Assembly (NCBI GenBank): GCA_020845575.1
Contig: JADLFL010000040.1
Span: 62,001-126,000 of the forward strand
Source: Acidobacteriota bacterium
GTDB taxonomy: Bacteria; Acidobacteriota; Vicinamibacteria; Vicinamibacterales; Vicinamibacteraceae
Reading direction: 5' to 3'
Length of the DNA: 64,000 nucleotides
Part shown: positions 43,917-54,716 of the stretch, piece by piece
Position numbering within the stretch: the first letter of the stretch is position 1
Layout: each line of letters begins with the position of its first letter
Position numbers and translations under genes: made by a program
Notes under the pieces: model-generated
The model's database searches: none
Told to the model about the DNA's origin: nothing
The model's input: only the letters and a program-made list of their open reading frames with translations

Positions 43917-44660
43917 TCAGCGTGCGTTGTCTGGCGCGGATGATTCACTGCCCTGCGCCGCATCGGATGCAAGCCGAGCGAGGACGGTGACGACAATGCG
44001 GTCGCATCGCGCGCCGGCGAATCCGAAAATGCCGGCGGAGGCCACGTCCATGTCGCGCTCGAGCGCGGCGCGGAGCAACGCGCGCGCGCGGAACAGCCGC
44101 GTGCGCACGGTGCCGACGGGCAGCGACAGCGCGTCGGCGACCTCCTGGCTCGTCATCTCCTCGACGTCGCGCATGACGAAGACCGCGCGGAACGTCGCCG
44201 GCAGTTCGTCGATCCGCCGTTCGAGCAGCCGCCGAATCTCCGTCCGAAGAACGTAGCCGTCGGACGCCTCCGCAGCACTGGTCATCGCGCTTGTGTCTCC
44301 TGCGCGACCCTCGGGCGTGGCTGGCGTGAACGGCACGAGCACGGGGTGGGTGCGCTGCTTTCGCAGGCGCATCAAGGCCGTGTTCACGACGATACGGGTC
44401 AGCCACGTGGAGACCCGGGCGTCGCCACGAAAGCCGTCGGCATGCCTGTACGCCTCGATGTAGGCATCCTGCAGCACCTCCTCCGCGTCCGCATCGTCCT
44501 TGACGATCGCGCGGGCCGTACGGAAGAGACGCTGATTGTGCCGGCGCATGAGCGTCTCGAACGCCCCGTGATCGCCACCGGCAAGGCGCGCCAGCAGCGC
44601 CGCGTCCGGTTCGGTCGACTGGCTCGATGTCGCGTCGTTCTGGTGAATGGCCGGATTCAT
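43917..44660 (-). CDS. ECF-type RNA polymerase sigma factor
   Basis: 247 residues. Region 2 (about 25-95: HNQRLFRTARAIVKDDADAE, EVLQDAYIEAYRH) and region 4 (about 145-205: RDVEEMTSQEVADALSLPVG followed by TVRTRLFRARALLR) are intact. The C-terminal 40 residues are extra and may hold a regulatory or metal-sensing part. It probably controls itself and the DUF4142/cupredoxin genes; GGAAC on the minus strand at 44705-44709 is a possible ECF -35 element but the -10 is unclear. No anti-sigma factor gene is adjacent, unless the C-terminal tail serves that role. Confidence 0.9.
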   Translation of the reverse strand: MNPAIHQNDATSSQSTEPDAALLARLAGGDHGAFETLMRRHNQRLFRTARAIVKDDADAEEVLQDAYIEAYRHADGFRGDARVSTWLTRIVVNTALMRLRKQRTHPVLVPFTPATPEGRAGDTSAMTSAAEASDGYVLRTEIRRLLERRIDELPATFRAVFVMRDVEEMTSQEVADALSLPVGTVRTRLFRARALLRAALERDMDVASAGIFGFAGARCDRIVVTVLARLASDAAQGSESSAPDNAR

Positions 44661-44877
44661 CGGCGAGGCTCCCCTACAGAGTAGATGCCGATGCCCTGTC
44701 CGGCGTTCCCGGGACCGTCGAACAGGCTGATACGCCCGGACCCTGCGCCTGTCGCCGATTCGTCAATTGGTCGGCCGACCGACAGCGCATCGGGCGACGC
44801 ACGCCTGATTTTCCGCACAAATTCGCGTGGGCGGACGGCGCGGGGCCGGTATCAACGTTGCGTCACCGTAGACGCGC

Positions 44878-47800
44878 ATGCCGGCCACGCCCGCCTCGTC
44901 CGCCCACCGCGAAAATGTCGAGCGACTCGGCAGGTGGCTCGATATCGAGCTCGCGGGGCGAGGCCTCCCGCCGCTCCTCGTCTTGGTCGGGCTCGGCGAT
45001 GGTGCGGTCCTCGACGCGATCGGCCAGCGCGCGCCAGACACGCGCGTGCTCGCGCTCGAGCCCGACCCGCGCCGCGCGCGTGCGTTCCTGGACGACACCG
45101 AATGGCAGGACTGGCGAACGAGCGGACGTCTTGTCTACCTTGCCGACCCCGACTACGCCGGCGCCGACCAGGCGTGGCGGATCTTCCCGCCGGGCATGAC
45201 GGTTCCTGTGGTGCTGCTGCACCCGGACGCGACGCCCACCGAGGGTCTGGCTCGCGCAGCGCAGCGCCTCAAGCAGATCGTCTTCGGTGTCACGGCCAAC
45301 GCCGACGCCCGCCGTCGTTTCGCGCCCCGATATCTCGTCAACGCGATTCGCAACCTGCCGGCCATCGTCGCCGGCAGTGACGTCAGGCACCTGACCGACG
45401 CCTATCGCGGCATGCCGGCGATCGTCGCGGGCGCAGGCCCATCCCTCGACGCGGCGATTCGCACGCTGCGCACCATGCCGAACCGTGGTGTGCTCATCGC
45501 GTCCGACACGGCGCTGCGGCCGTTGCTCGCGGCCGGCATCGCGCCGACGCTCGCCGTCGCGCTCGACCCGAGTACGGAGAACGCGCGTCATCTGCTGACG
45601 CTGCCCGAGTGCCGGGACACCTGGCTCGTGAGCGAAGCAGCGCTCGACAGGGACGCCACATCCGTGTTCGACGGTCGGACGTTCTGGTTTCGCGCATCGA
45701 ACCACCATCCCGGTCCGTGGTTGCGCGAGCTCGGCGTCGACATGGAACAGCTCGAAGTCTGGGGTTCCGTGCTCACGGGTGCTTTTCAGGTCGCCTGCCT
45801 CGCCGGGTGCGACCCCATCGTCTTCGTCGGCGCCGATCTGTCGTTCACCGACGATCGCCCGTACGCGCGTGGCACGACGCACGAACTCGCGTGGGCCGAG
45901 GCGACCGCGGCGGGTATCCCGCTGCGGAATGCATGGCGGACGATCGTCGAGGCAGGCCAACTCACGCCCGACCTGCGCGGCGACATGACGCGCGCGACGC
46001 CCGCGTTACTGTCGTTTCGCGATTGGATGGTGGCGCACGCGGCTCGGAGTGGCAGACGTATCGTCAATGCCTCCGGTGCCGGCATTTTCTTCGGAGACGG
46101 CATCGAACAGGCACCTCTCGGGGATGTGCTGTCGGACGTCGTATCGGTGCCGCCCGGGTCGGCGGTCGCGCGTCGATGGTCCGGCGTCAGGCCCACCGCG
46201 ATCGCCGCGCAGGTGCGCAAGGTTCGCGCGACGCTGACCGCGGGCACTCCAGCGCCACTCCTGGCGGCGTGGCGCGAATTCAGCGGGGATGGCTTCGACG
46301 CCACGACCGTCGGCGTGGCGCTGGACGATGCGGCACAAGGACTCGAGAGACGTCGCCACGCACCTGTCAGATCGGTCCTCGACCCGTGGGCGCGACAGGA
46401 CATGGCTGCGACACTGCTCGCGCTGGTGCAGAGACTGCCAGAGGCGATCGGCAGCAAACCGGCCGGCCTGCTGGGCCCGCTGGCCGTGGCACAGCCTGGC
46501 GAAGTGACGACGCGACTCACCGACGAGGAGCGCGCCGACGTCCTTCTGCGCGCGTGGGACCTGCTGGCGCGGATCTGTGACGTTACGCTTCACGAAGCCG
46601 ACGATCTGGCGCTGCGCGACGTGAACGCCATCGGACTCGTGGGAGTCGGCGCGTCCTACGATTGGCCGTCCGACGTACGCTGGAACGTGGCCGTGTTCGA
46701 GGGACTGCTCGGCGACGTGTGGTCATCGGTGTCACGGCAGGCGACCCCGGCGCCCTCGATCCGCCTGTTGCCGGGCCTCGACGCCGCGGATCGCTCGCCG
46801 CGCCCGAACGCTGCGTGTGCGTGCGCGTTGCTGACGCTGGAGTGGCTGCGTTGTTCGGGGGTTGCGCCCGAGACGTGCGCGATGATCGCGGAATCGCTGC
46901 GTGCTGATGCCGCGTCGATCGCCTCTGACGGTCCGGCGTCCGTGAGACATGGTGCGGCCCTCGCGGTCGAGACGATCCGGCATCACGTCACTGGCGCACC
47001 GGATCTCCGCCTGTCGTTCGGCGGGCCAGTCGCATCGTTGTTGCACGCAGGCACGCTATCGGCCGACGTGCCGACGGACATGCCCGCGCGATTCACGTGT
47101 GACGCGTCTGGCGCGTTGCGATTGGCGGGACCTGACCTGTCCGCCATGGCCCGAACGGCGAGGCCGGGAGGTGCTGGCCCGCATCTCGAGTGTGGCGACG
47201 GACGCGTCGTGCGTCCGCGCCTCGTCACGCGCGACGGACGGACAGACGCCTGGTTCGTCGGGTATGGCGTTGCGGACGGCGTGGTCTGTGTCTCCCAGCA
47301 CCAGCGCGAGAGCGTCCTGGTCGATGCCGACGGTCATGTGCGGCCGCACCGTGCATGGCCGCGGCCGATCAATCAGGAGTGCCGCTTCGGCGAGGATGGC
47401 GTGCTCGCGTGGGGCAGCGGATTCGCGTTGCCGACGGCATTGACGCCGCCCTACGTCATGTACCGCCGGCATGCTGCTGACCAGGTGACGATCGAGGAGT
47501 TGCCGTTCAGGCCCGCGTTCGGCACGTGGTGGCGAGGACGGATGTACTGGAGTGTCTTCTCGCGGCGCGATCCGTGGCGCGGTCTCGTGTCGTGGGCGCC
47601 GGACGAGGGCATGCGTGTGGAGCAGCCCGATCTGGTGGCGTGGGCCATCCTTCCGCGCGATGAGGTGCTCGAGATCCAGCCGTGCGACTTCTCGCCTCGC
47701 CTGGGATGGCGGCGCCGGCTTCAGACAACGGGCTGGAGACTTCGCCAGGACCGCACGCTCGAACCCCTCGCGCTCGGCCCTTACGGTTCAGCCGCATCGA

Positions 47801-47997
47801 TCGCGACGGCAGGTCTGTGGACGGCGATCGCCCATCCCGACATCGACACCATCAGGCTCGAGTCGACGGACGGCCGTTCGCGCGCGCTCACCTGTCCCAG
47901 CCCGCTCGGCATCGCGTGGGCGGATTCGTCGTTGCTGGTCAGCACACTGTCATGTGATCTGCTGCTGTTCGACGGTCTGCTCGACTCGCTGGTGTGA
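44878..47997 (+). CDS. MAF/DUF115 protein fused to a large C-terminal domain
   Basis: 1039 residues. Residues 1-150 look like a Rossmann-type N-terminal domain (LLVLVGLGDGAVLDAIG, VLALEPDPRRAR). Residues about 175-400 are the DUF115/MptE-like core: MPAIVAGAGPSLDAAIRTL, GVLIASDTALRPLLAAGIAP, LAVALDPS and VFVGADLSF. In motility-associated proteins this domain transfers nonulosonic acids to flagellin. Residues about 430-1039 match no family I know, with many short beta strands and Trp/Arg-rich loops late on. No flagellar gene is present; the neighbours are a capsule-type glycosyltransferase and a methyltransferase. The stop overlaps the convergent gene by 59 bases. Confidence 0.75.
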   Translation: MPATPASSAHRENVERLGRWLDIELAGRGLPPLLVLVGLGDGAVLDAIGQRAPDTRVLALEPDPRRARAFLDDTEWQDWRTSGRLVYLADPDYAGADQAWRIFPPGMTVPVVLLHPDATPTEGLARAAQRLKQIVFGVTANADARRRFAPRYLVNAIRNLPAIVAGSDVRHLTDAYRGMPAIVAGAGPSLDAAIRTLRTMPNRGVLIASDTALRPLLAAGIAPTLAVALDPSTENARHLLTLPECRDTWLVSEAALDRDATSVFDGRTFWFRASNHHPGPWLRELGVDMEQLEVWGSVLTGAFQVACLAGCDPIVFVGADLSFTDDRPYARGTTHELAWAEATAAGIPLRNAWRTIVEAGQLTPDLRGDMTRATPALLSFRDWMVAHAARSGRRIVNASGAGIFFGDGIEQAPLGDVLSDVVSVPPGSAVARRWSGVRPTAIAAQVRKVRATLTAGTPAPLLAAWREFSGDGFDATTVGVALDDAAQGLERRRHAPVRSVLDPWARQDMAATLLALVQRLPEAIGSKPAGLLGPLAVAQPGEVTTRLTDEERADVLLRAWDLLARICDVTLHEADDLALRDVNAIGLVGVGASYDWPSDVRWNVAVFEGLLGDVWSSVSRQATPAPSIRLLPGLDAADRSPRPNAACACALLTLEWLRCSGVAPETCAMIAESLRADAASIASDGPASVRHGAALAVETIRHHVTGAPDLRLSFGGPVASLLHAGTLSADVPTDMPARFTCDASGALRLAGPDLSAMARTARPGGAGPHLECGDGRVVRPRLVTRDGRTDAWFVGYGVADGVVCVSQHQRESVLVDADGHVRPHRAWPRPINQECRFGEDGVLAWGSGFALPTALTPPYVMYRRHAADQVTIEELPFRPAFGTWWRGRMYWSVFSRRDPWRGLVSWAPDEGMRVEQPDLVAWAILPRDEVLEIQPCDFSPRLGWRRRLQTTGWRLRQDRTLEPLALGPYGSAASIATAGLWTAIAHPDIDTIRLESTDGRSRALTCPSPLGIAWADSSLLVSTLSCDLLLFDGLLDSLV

Positions 47998-49753
47998 CGA
48001 CGGGTGCTGCAGGTTGCGCGAGATCGCGTGATGTCTCGACCAGCACGTTGCAATCCAGGACGGTGAAGTCCTCGGCCGCCGCGCCGGCCGCCACGAGCAT
48101 CGGCACGATCTCGTGGGCGGCCATGCTCGCCACCAGCACGAAGACGTCCTGCTGCGCACCGCACACGGTCGCTGCCGGGAGCAGTGGCAGCCCCGCGACG
48201 TGCGTGACATCCGGCATCGACGACACGAACGCGTCGACGGTGACGCCGATGCGTTCCAGCAGGCGATGCGCGATGCGCCCTGCGTCGCCGGCCCCCCAGA
48301 TCATCAACCGCCGCCCTCGTCCGGCCTCGGCACGAGCGTGCAGCAACTGAAGCCGAAGAGCCTGCGCACGCCACCAGGCGCCCCACCGGGCGTCTCCCGG
48401 CTCGAGCCCGGCGCCGCGAGGCGCGAGCGCGGACAGGCGCTGGTGCATGGGCGCGCGCGTCTGGTTCCGATGCGGCGTGACCCTCGCGAACCGGGCGATG
48501 CGCTCGGCCAGCGTGCCGGCGCCCGGCATGCCGTGGCCCTCCATCTCCGGCTCGTACGTGTAGAGACACGTCGAGAGCAGGAACGCCAGGGCCTCGCGCC
48601 ATATGTGCTGTCGCGCATCGTTGTCGCCGGCGACCAGCCACGCATCGACGACGCTCTGGCCCTTGGCCAGGTCCGTCACTTCGTGCGCCGCACCGCGACC
48701 ACCGAGCAGCCAGCCGCCCATCGAGAGCACCGGGCGCTCGCGTGCCAGCGCTTCGTACAGCACCGTGGAGTTCACGGCCGCCACGCGATCGGACACGGCG
48801 AGTGCGTCGTCGATGGACACGTCGGCGCGCCACTGCCCGCGGATGCCGCTGTGGGCGAGCGCGCGTGTGAACGCCGCGCTTCTCGGGCACTTCGGATGCT
48901 GCTTGCCGAGCACGTACACGTCGGCGTGACCGCCGAGCCGAGCCAGCAACCACCGGAATGCGGCCTCGTTGGTGGGGAAGTGCGGCGAGAACATGTACTG
49001 CTGCGTGTCGCCATCGATCTGGCTGGCGAACAGCACCACGCGCGCGTCGAGCGGGATGCCGAGTTCGCGCCTGAGCGCGCGCGCGTCACCGTCGCGCGAG
49101 TCGGGCTGCTCCCACCACGTGTGGCGACCGGCGGCGATCCGGGCGATCGCCGCGGTCGCGCACGACCGCCACCGGTCGTCGTCGACGGCCCACGAGCCGC
49201 GACGCACGACGGCGCTGTCTGTCGAGAGCCCACGCTCGTCGACAAAGAGCGCCTGCGCCATCGGGGCACGCTCGACGTACAGCACGGGCACGCGGGCCCT
49301 GTGGCACGCGGCGTCGAGGATGACGTCCACCACGTGATGGCCGTTCCAGTTCAGGACGACCGCCGGTTCGAACGCCGCGATCGTGCGGACCCAGTGGTCG
49401 GCGATGGCTTCGAGGGCCTGGCGGCGATGTCGTGCGACCGCGGGGAGGATCGCCGGGCTGGCGCAGACCTCCTCGCGCGCGAGCAGGGCATCAGGGTCGA
49501 GTGTCAGGTCGTCGAGCGTGGCGGCGGGCCCTGTCGACGGTTCGGGCCAATACGTGTCGACGGGCGGCGGCATCCGCACGAACGTCACGCCGAGATCCGG
49601 AGGTGGCGCGACGAACAGCATCAACACCAGGTGCAGATCGTCGCGTTGCAGGGCGTCTCGCAGCCGGCGGTAGAACGCCATCTCGCACGCGTCGAAGGTG
49701 GCAGCCGCCACGAAGAGCACCGTGCGCCCCGGCCCGAGCGCGTCGACAGTCAT
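47939..49753 (-). CDS. Capsule-type glycosyltransferase-like protein with NAD-binding-like C-terminus
   Basis: 604 residues from ATG 49753. The middle part (VLYVERAPMAQALFVDERG, WWEQPDSRDGDAR, LFASQIDGDTQQYMFS, VYVLGKQHPKC, AVNSTVLYEALARERPVL) resembles KpsS/LipB-like capsule (Kdo-transferase) proteins. The last part (about 480-570, MIWGAGDAGRIAHRLLERIG) is a Rossmann segment like those of sugar-binding C-terminal methyltransferase domains. It likely acts on a polysaccharide or lipid-linked glycan. Tail-to-tail overlap of 59 bases with the MAF gene. Confidence 0.65.
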   Translation of the reverse strand: MTVDALGPGRTVLFVAAATFDACEMAFYRRLRDALQRDDLHLVLMLFVAPPPDLGVTFVRMPPPVDTYWPEPSTGPAATLDDLTLDPDALLAREEVCASPAILPAVARHRRQALEAIADHWVRTIAAFEPAVVLNWNGHHVVDVILDAACHRARVPVLYVERAPMAQALFVDERGLSTDSAVVRRGSWAVDDDRWRSCATAAIARIAAGRHTWWEQPDSRDGDARALRRELGIPLDARVVLFASQIDGDTQQYMFSPHFPTNEAAFRWLLARLGGHADVYVLGKQHPKCPRSAAFTRALAHSGIRGQWRADVSIDDALAVSDRVAAVNSTVLYEALARERPVLSMGGWLLGGRGAAHEVTDLAKGQSVVDAWLVAGDNDARQHIWREALAFLLSTCLYTYEPEMEGHGMPGAGTLAERIARFARVTPHRNQTRAPMHQRLSALAPRGAGLEPGDARWGAWWRAQALRLQLLHARAEAGRGRRLMIWGAGDAGRIAHRLLERIGVTVDAFVSSMPDVTHVAGLPLLPAATVCGAQQDVFVLVASMAAHEIVPMLVAAGAAAEDFTVLDCNVLVETSRDLAQPAAPVVTPASRADRRTAADHMTVC

Positions 49754-49972
49754 GTGATTGCGCGATGCACATCGCGATCCACCTGTCGCGCCCGCGTGTC
49801 GGCGATGATGTCCACGCGCACGACGGTCCTTGCGCGGCCACGGCTGCCGGCTGACCGGCCGTTCGGTCGCGTGGCCGACACTGCCGGACTGCTCGTCGAG
49901 CCGCCTTCACACGGGAATTCGCCGGATCGGCGATGAGCCGCCGGGCATCCGTCTTGCTCCGACTGAAGCTCC

Positions 49973-50557
49973 GTGGAGACCATGCCGCCCGTCCGCACGA
50001 CGAACCCCACTCGCACCTGCGAGTACTACCAGCACATCCACGAGCAGAACGAGGCGTATCAGACCAACAACTGGCTGCTCGACGAGCTCGAACGGATCGA
50101 CGCGTTCGGTGCCACGACGGTGCTCGAACTCGCGTGCGGGAACGGCAGGTTCCTCGATCGTGCGGCCGCACGCTTCACTCACGTGTACGGGTGCGACTGG
50201 GCCGTGTCGCCGCTCGTGGCCCCGGTGCTCGCGGCGCACGCCAACGTCACGTTCTTCAGGACCGACCTCTATCGCGAGTCACCGCCGTGCCACGCGGACC
50301 TGGTGGTCAGTGCGGACTTCCTCGAACACATCTCGCCGGATGCGATAGACGAGGTGCTCCGCCGCATCGATACGCTCGGCCCGAGTGCGTTCCACAAGAT
50401 CGCCTGCTACGACGATGGCCACAGCCACCTGACCATCCTGTCGCCCGACGAATGGCTGGTCCGCCTGCACGCCATCGACGCGGACTACAGACTGGAACGC
50501 GTCGAAGACCGGCACGGCGATCCAACCCGCCAGATCGCCGTATTCAGCAGAGGATGA
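49973..50557 (+). CDS. SAM-dependent methyltransferase
   Basis: 194 residues from GTG 49973, or 191 from ATG 49982. A class-I methyltransferase fold is visible: motif I LELACGNGRFLDRAA (about residues 50-64), an acidic strand end in HVYGCDWAVSP, and motif III DLVVSADFLEHIS with the Asp-Glu-His. Substrates could be a sugar of the adjoining glycan genes; this is an inference from position. Length is short for the family but complete. Dispersed hairpins follow immediately after the stop. Confidence 0.8.
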   Translation: METMPPVRTTNPTRTCEYYQHIHEQNEAYQTNNWLLDELERIDAFGATTVLELACGNGRFLDRAAARFTHVYGCDWAVSPLVAPVLAAHANVTFFRTDLYRESPPCHADLVVSADFLEHISPDAIDEVLRRIDTLGPSAFHKIACYDDGHSHLTILSPDEWLVRLHAIDADYRLERVEDRHGDPTRQIAVFSRG

Positions 50558-50640
50558 CGAATGGGCTGAAGCCCCTTCGCTCCATCTGTCTCGACTGGAA
50601 GCCCGGTCACCTGGATTCAGATGGAGGCCAGGGGTTTCAA
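50558..50640. repeat. Imperfect inverted repeat pair (GGGCTGAAGCCC type)
   Basis: The first arm (starting GAATGGGCTGAAGCCCC, ending GCTCCATCTG) and the second (starting CAGATGGAGG, ending GGGGTTTCAACCCGTGG) are inverted over about 30 bases with several mismatches. They are convergent-gene intergenic palindromes and might terminate transcription from both sides. Confidence 0.6.
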
Positions 50641-50653
50641 CCCGTGGCGTGGG

Positions 50654-50799
50654 TCACCTGTCGCAGTGGTCGCACCCTGGCGCGGCCTTCGCCTTGCGCG
50701 CCGATGCCCGCGTCCCGACGACACCGAAGACGCGGCGGACGACGATGAAGGCGGCGGCCAGGGCGATGAGCGTGACGGCCACATCCTGCACGATGGGAC

Positions 50800-50803
<4 letters not shown>
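50654..50803 (-). CDS. Small FeoB-associated Cys-containing membrane protein
   Basis: 49 residues beginning at GTG 50803, which overlaps the feoB stop (GTGA). One membrane helix (VQDVAVTLIALAAAFIVVRR) is followed by a basic stretch and a C-terminal GCDHCDR. Proteins of this size and layout are commonly encoded after feoB and are thought to help the ferrous iron transporter. The Cys-x-x-Cys could bind iron or sense redox. The family call rests on this pattern and on position. Confidence 0.7.
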
Positions 50804-52842
<2,039 letters not shown>

Positions 52843-52843
52843 G

Positions 52844-53098
52844 TCAGGCGCCGGCGGGATCGGGCTCGACGAGGATGCCGTCGGCCACCGCGCGCGACAG
52901 CCCGATGCGCGTCGATCGCACCTGCACGATGCACGGGTCGCCGGCCTTGCAGAGCGTGAGCCGACTCGCTCGCGTGATGCCGAGCGCGCGCAGCAGATCG
53001 CTCGATCCCGCGTCGAGCTCAGTGCCGCGGAACCGTACGATTGCTCCTGGCGCGAGTGAGCTCAGTGGAACGGGTGTGGAGTCTGACGTGGCAGCCAT
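52844..53098 (-). CDS. feoA: FeoA-family protein
   Basis: 84 residues from ATG 53098; an ATG at 53116 would add six residues. SH3-like FeoA pattern: PLSSLAPGAIVRFRG, SSDLLRALGITRASRLTL, then PCIVQVRSTRIGLSRAVADGI, where IGLSR-AVADGI is the typical end. FeoA is needed for FeoB function and may bind its G domain. The stop is one base before feoB, so the two are co-translated. Confidence 0.9.
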   Translation of the reverse strand: MAATSDSTPVPLSSLAPGAIVRFRGTELDAGSSDLLRALGITRASRLTLCKAGDPCIVQVRSTRIGLSRAVADGILVEPDPAGA

Positions 53099-53156
53099 GG
53101 CGCCCTGCCGCGCCATCCTAGCACGCGCCTTTCGCACGCCGTAGAATCGTCTGACC

Positions 53157-53570
53157 ATGGCCAAGCCTCCTGTAGACGCCACCCTCACATGGACGCACGA
53201 TCTCGTCTTCGAGACGCAGGTGGCGGCCGTGCCCGGTCCCACGCTCGACGGCGATGCCGCTGTCGCCACGTCGCCCGTCCAGGCCCTCGCGCTCGCGCTC
53301 GGCGGCTGCATGGCGATCGATCTCGTGGTCATCCTGAAGAAGGGCCGCCACGATCTCCGCGGCCTCTCCCTGCATCTGGTGGGCACGCGAGACGATGGAC
53401 CGCCGGCCTACTTCACCAGCTACACCCTGCGGTTCACCGTCACGGGGGGCATCCCCGACGAGGCCATCCAGCGCGCGATCGATCTGTCGCGCGACAAGTA
53501 CTGCTCGGTGTGGCACAGCCTGCGGCAGGACACGCCGCTCGACGTGACGTTCACGCGCGTCGATGCCTGA
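53157..53570 (+). CDS. OsmC/Ohr family protein
   Basis: 137 residues. The two cysteines expected of the family are in LALGGCMAIDLVVIL and DKYCSVWHSL. Members detoxify organic hydroperoxides or are of unknown function. No signal peptide, so cytosolic. Its last codons overlap the start of the DUF1624 gene by eight bases. It is divergent from feoA, about 58 bases away. Confidence 0.88.
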   Translation: MAKPPVDATLTWTHDLVFETQVAAVPGPTLDGDAAVATSPVQALALALGGCMAIDLVVILKKGRHDLRGLSLHLVGTRDDGPPAYFTSYTLRFTVTGGIPDEAIQRAIDLSRDKYCSVWHSLRQDTPLDVTFTRVDA

Positions 53571-54678
53571 ACCCGTGGAAGCCGGCGGCGCCCCGGTGCC
53601 GCCGACGCGCACGCGCGCGGGCTACATCGACTGGATGCGGGGGCTGGCGGTCCTCGTCATGATCCTCGCGCACGTCATCGACGCGTGGACCGTGACAGGT
53701 CCCGCGCGGCAGACGCGCGGCTACTTCTGGTTCATGGTGATCGCCGGCATGGGCGCGCCGATGTTCCTCTGGCTCGCCGGTCTCGCGGTCCCACTGGCCG
53801 CGCACGCGAGGATGCGTCGCGGCGCGTCGGTCGCCGACGCGAGTCGCGCCCTGCAGCGGCGCGGCTGGGAGATCTTCGGGCTCGCGCTGCTGTTCCGCCT
53901 CCAGGCGTACGTGTTCAGCTCCGGCGCCTCGCTCGCCGGTCTGCTGAAGGTGGACATCCTGAACGTCATGGGCCTGTCGCTGGTCGCGGCGGGGTGGTGC
54001 TGGGGACGATGCCGCACGTCGGCGGGGCGCATCGCGTTGGCATCAGCGGTGATGGTTGCCGTTGTCGTGCTGTCGGCGCCACTGCGCGTGTGGCAGTGGC
54101 CTGGCCTGCTGCCGGACGCGATCGAGTGGTATCTGCGACCGGCACCCGCGCGTACCACGTTCACGCTGTTTCCGTGGAGCGCGTTCGTGTTCGCGGGGCT
54201 CGCGCTCGGCGAAGCGCTCGCGACCCTCGGGCGAGACGCGCACGCGCAGTGGCGGTTTCACGCCGCATGCGCATTCGGCGGTCTTGCCCTCGCCGGTGTG
54301 GCCTACCGGCTCTCGTACCTGCCGACGCTCGTTCCGGGCTCGGCGTTCTGGACCACCTCACCCGCCTTCTTCGCGATCAGGACAGGTGCGCTGATCGCCA
54401 CGCTCGGCATCCTCTACTTCGCGCTGAAGCCGGGCGGTCTCTGGGATCGCGTGACGATGCCGCGTGCGTGGAGCCCGATGGAGTTGTTCGGGCGGACGTC
54501 GCTGTTCGTGTACTGGGTACACGTCGAACTCGCGTACGGCATGCCGTCCAAGCCGCTGCACAAGGCCCTCTCGTTCGAGGGCGCGCTCGTGGCGTGCGCG
54601 CTCTTCACGGTGTTCATGCTGCTGCTCGCCATGGCCAAGACGAAGCTCTGGGACAGGCAGACACCGTGGCGCACGTAG
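53563..54678 (+). CDS. DUF1624 membrane acyltransferase (heparan-alpha-glucosaminide N-acetyltransferase-like)
   Basis: 371 residues with about ten hydrophobic segments. The N-terminal block RAGYIDWMRGLAVLVMILAHV contains the conserved His, and FLWLAGLAVPLAA follows, as in the DUF1624/acyltransferase-3-like family. Such proteins acylate sugars at the membrane. The acceptor is unknown. Translationally coupled to the OsmC gene by an eight-base overlap. Confidence 0.8.
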   Translation: MPEPVEAGGAPVPPTRTRAGYIDWMRGLAVLVMILAHVIDAWTVTGPARQTRGYFWFMVIAGMGAPMFLWLAGLAVPLAAHARMRRGASVADASRALQRRGWEIFGLALLFRLQAYVFSSGASLAGLLKVDILNVMGLSLVAAGWCWGRCRTSAGRIALASAVMVAVVVLSAPLRVWQWPGLLPDAIEWYLRPAPARTTFTLFPWSAFVFAGLALGEALATLGRDAHAQWRFHAACAFGGLALAGVAYRLSYLPTLVPGSAFWTTSPAFFAIRTGALIATLGILYFALKPGGLWDRVTMPRAWSPMELFGRTSLFVYWVHVELAYGMPSKPLHKALSFEGALVACALFTVFMLLLAMAKTKLWDRQTPWRT

Positions 54679-54680
54679 GG

Positions 54681-54710
54681 GCGGCCCTCCGGGCCGGCCG
54701 CCCCACGCGT
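54681..54710. terminator. Strong GC-rich hairpin between convergent genes
   Basis: GGGGCGGCC and GGCCGCCCC form a 9-bp stem around CTCCGGGCC, just after the stop of the acyltransferase gene and before the convergent M14 gene. No T-run follows. It may stop transcription from both sides or be a diverged copy of the dispersed GGTAGGGCCGGCTCTCC hairpin. Confidence 0.5.
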
Positions 54711-54716
54711 CCGGTG

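Noticed and set aside
44769-44780. Perfect 12-base palindrome GGTCGGCCGACC upstream of the sigma factor and MAF genes
   Set aside because: Short GC palindromes of this kind are expected by chance in GC-rich DNA, and no second copy with regular spacing was seen.
49750-50016. 88-residue minus-strand frame whose stop overlaps the capsule gene ATG (ATGA)
   Set aside because: The overlap looks like coupling, but the product is low-complexity, has no recognisable motif, and overlaps the start of the methyltransferase gene. The ATGA junction alone is not enough.
54681-54710. Rho-independent terminator in the strict sense
   Set aside because: The hairpin is strong but lacks a T-tract; it may be only a diverged dispersed repeat, so it is listed with low confidence.
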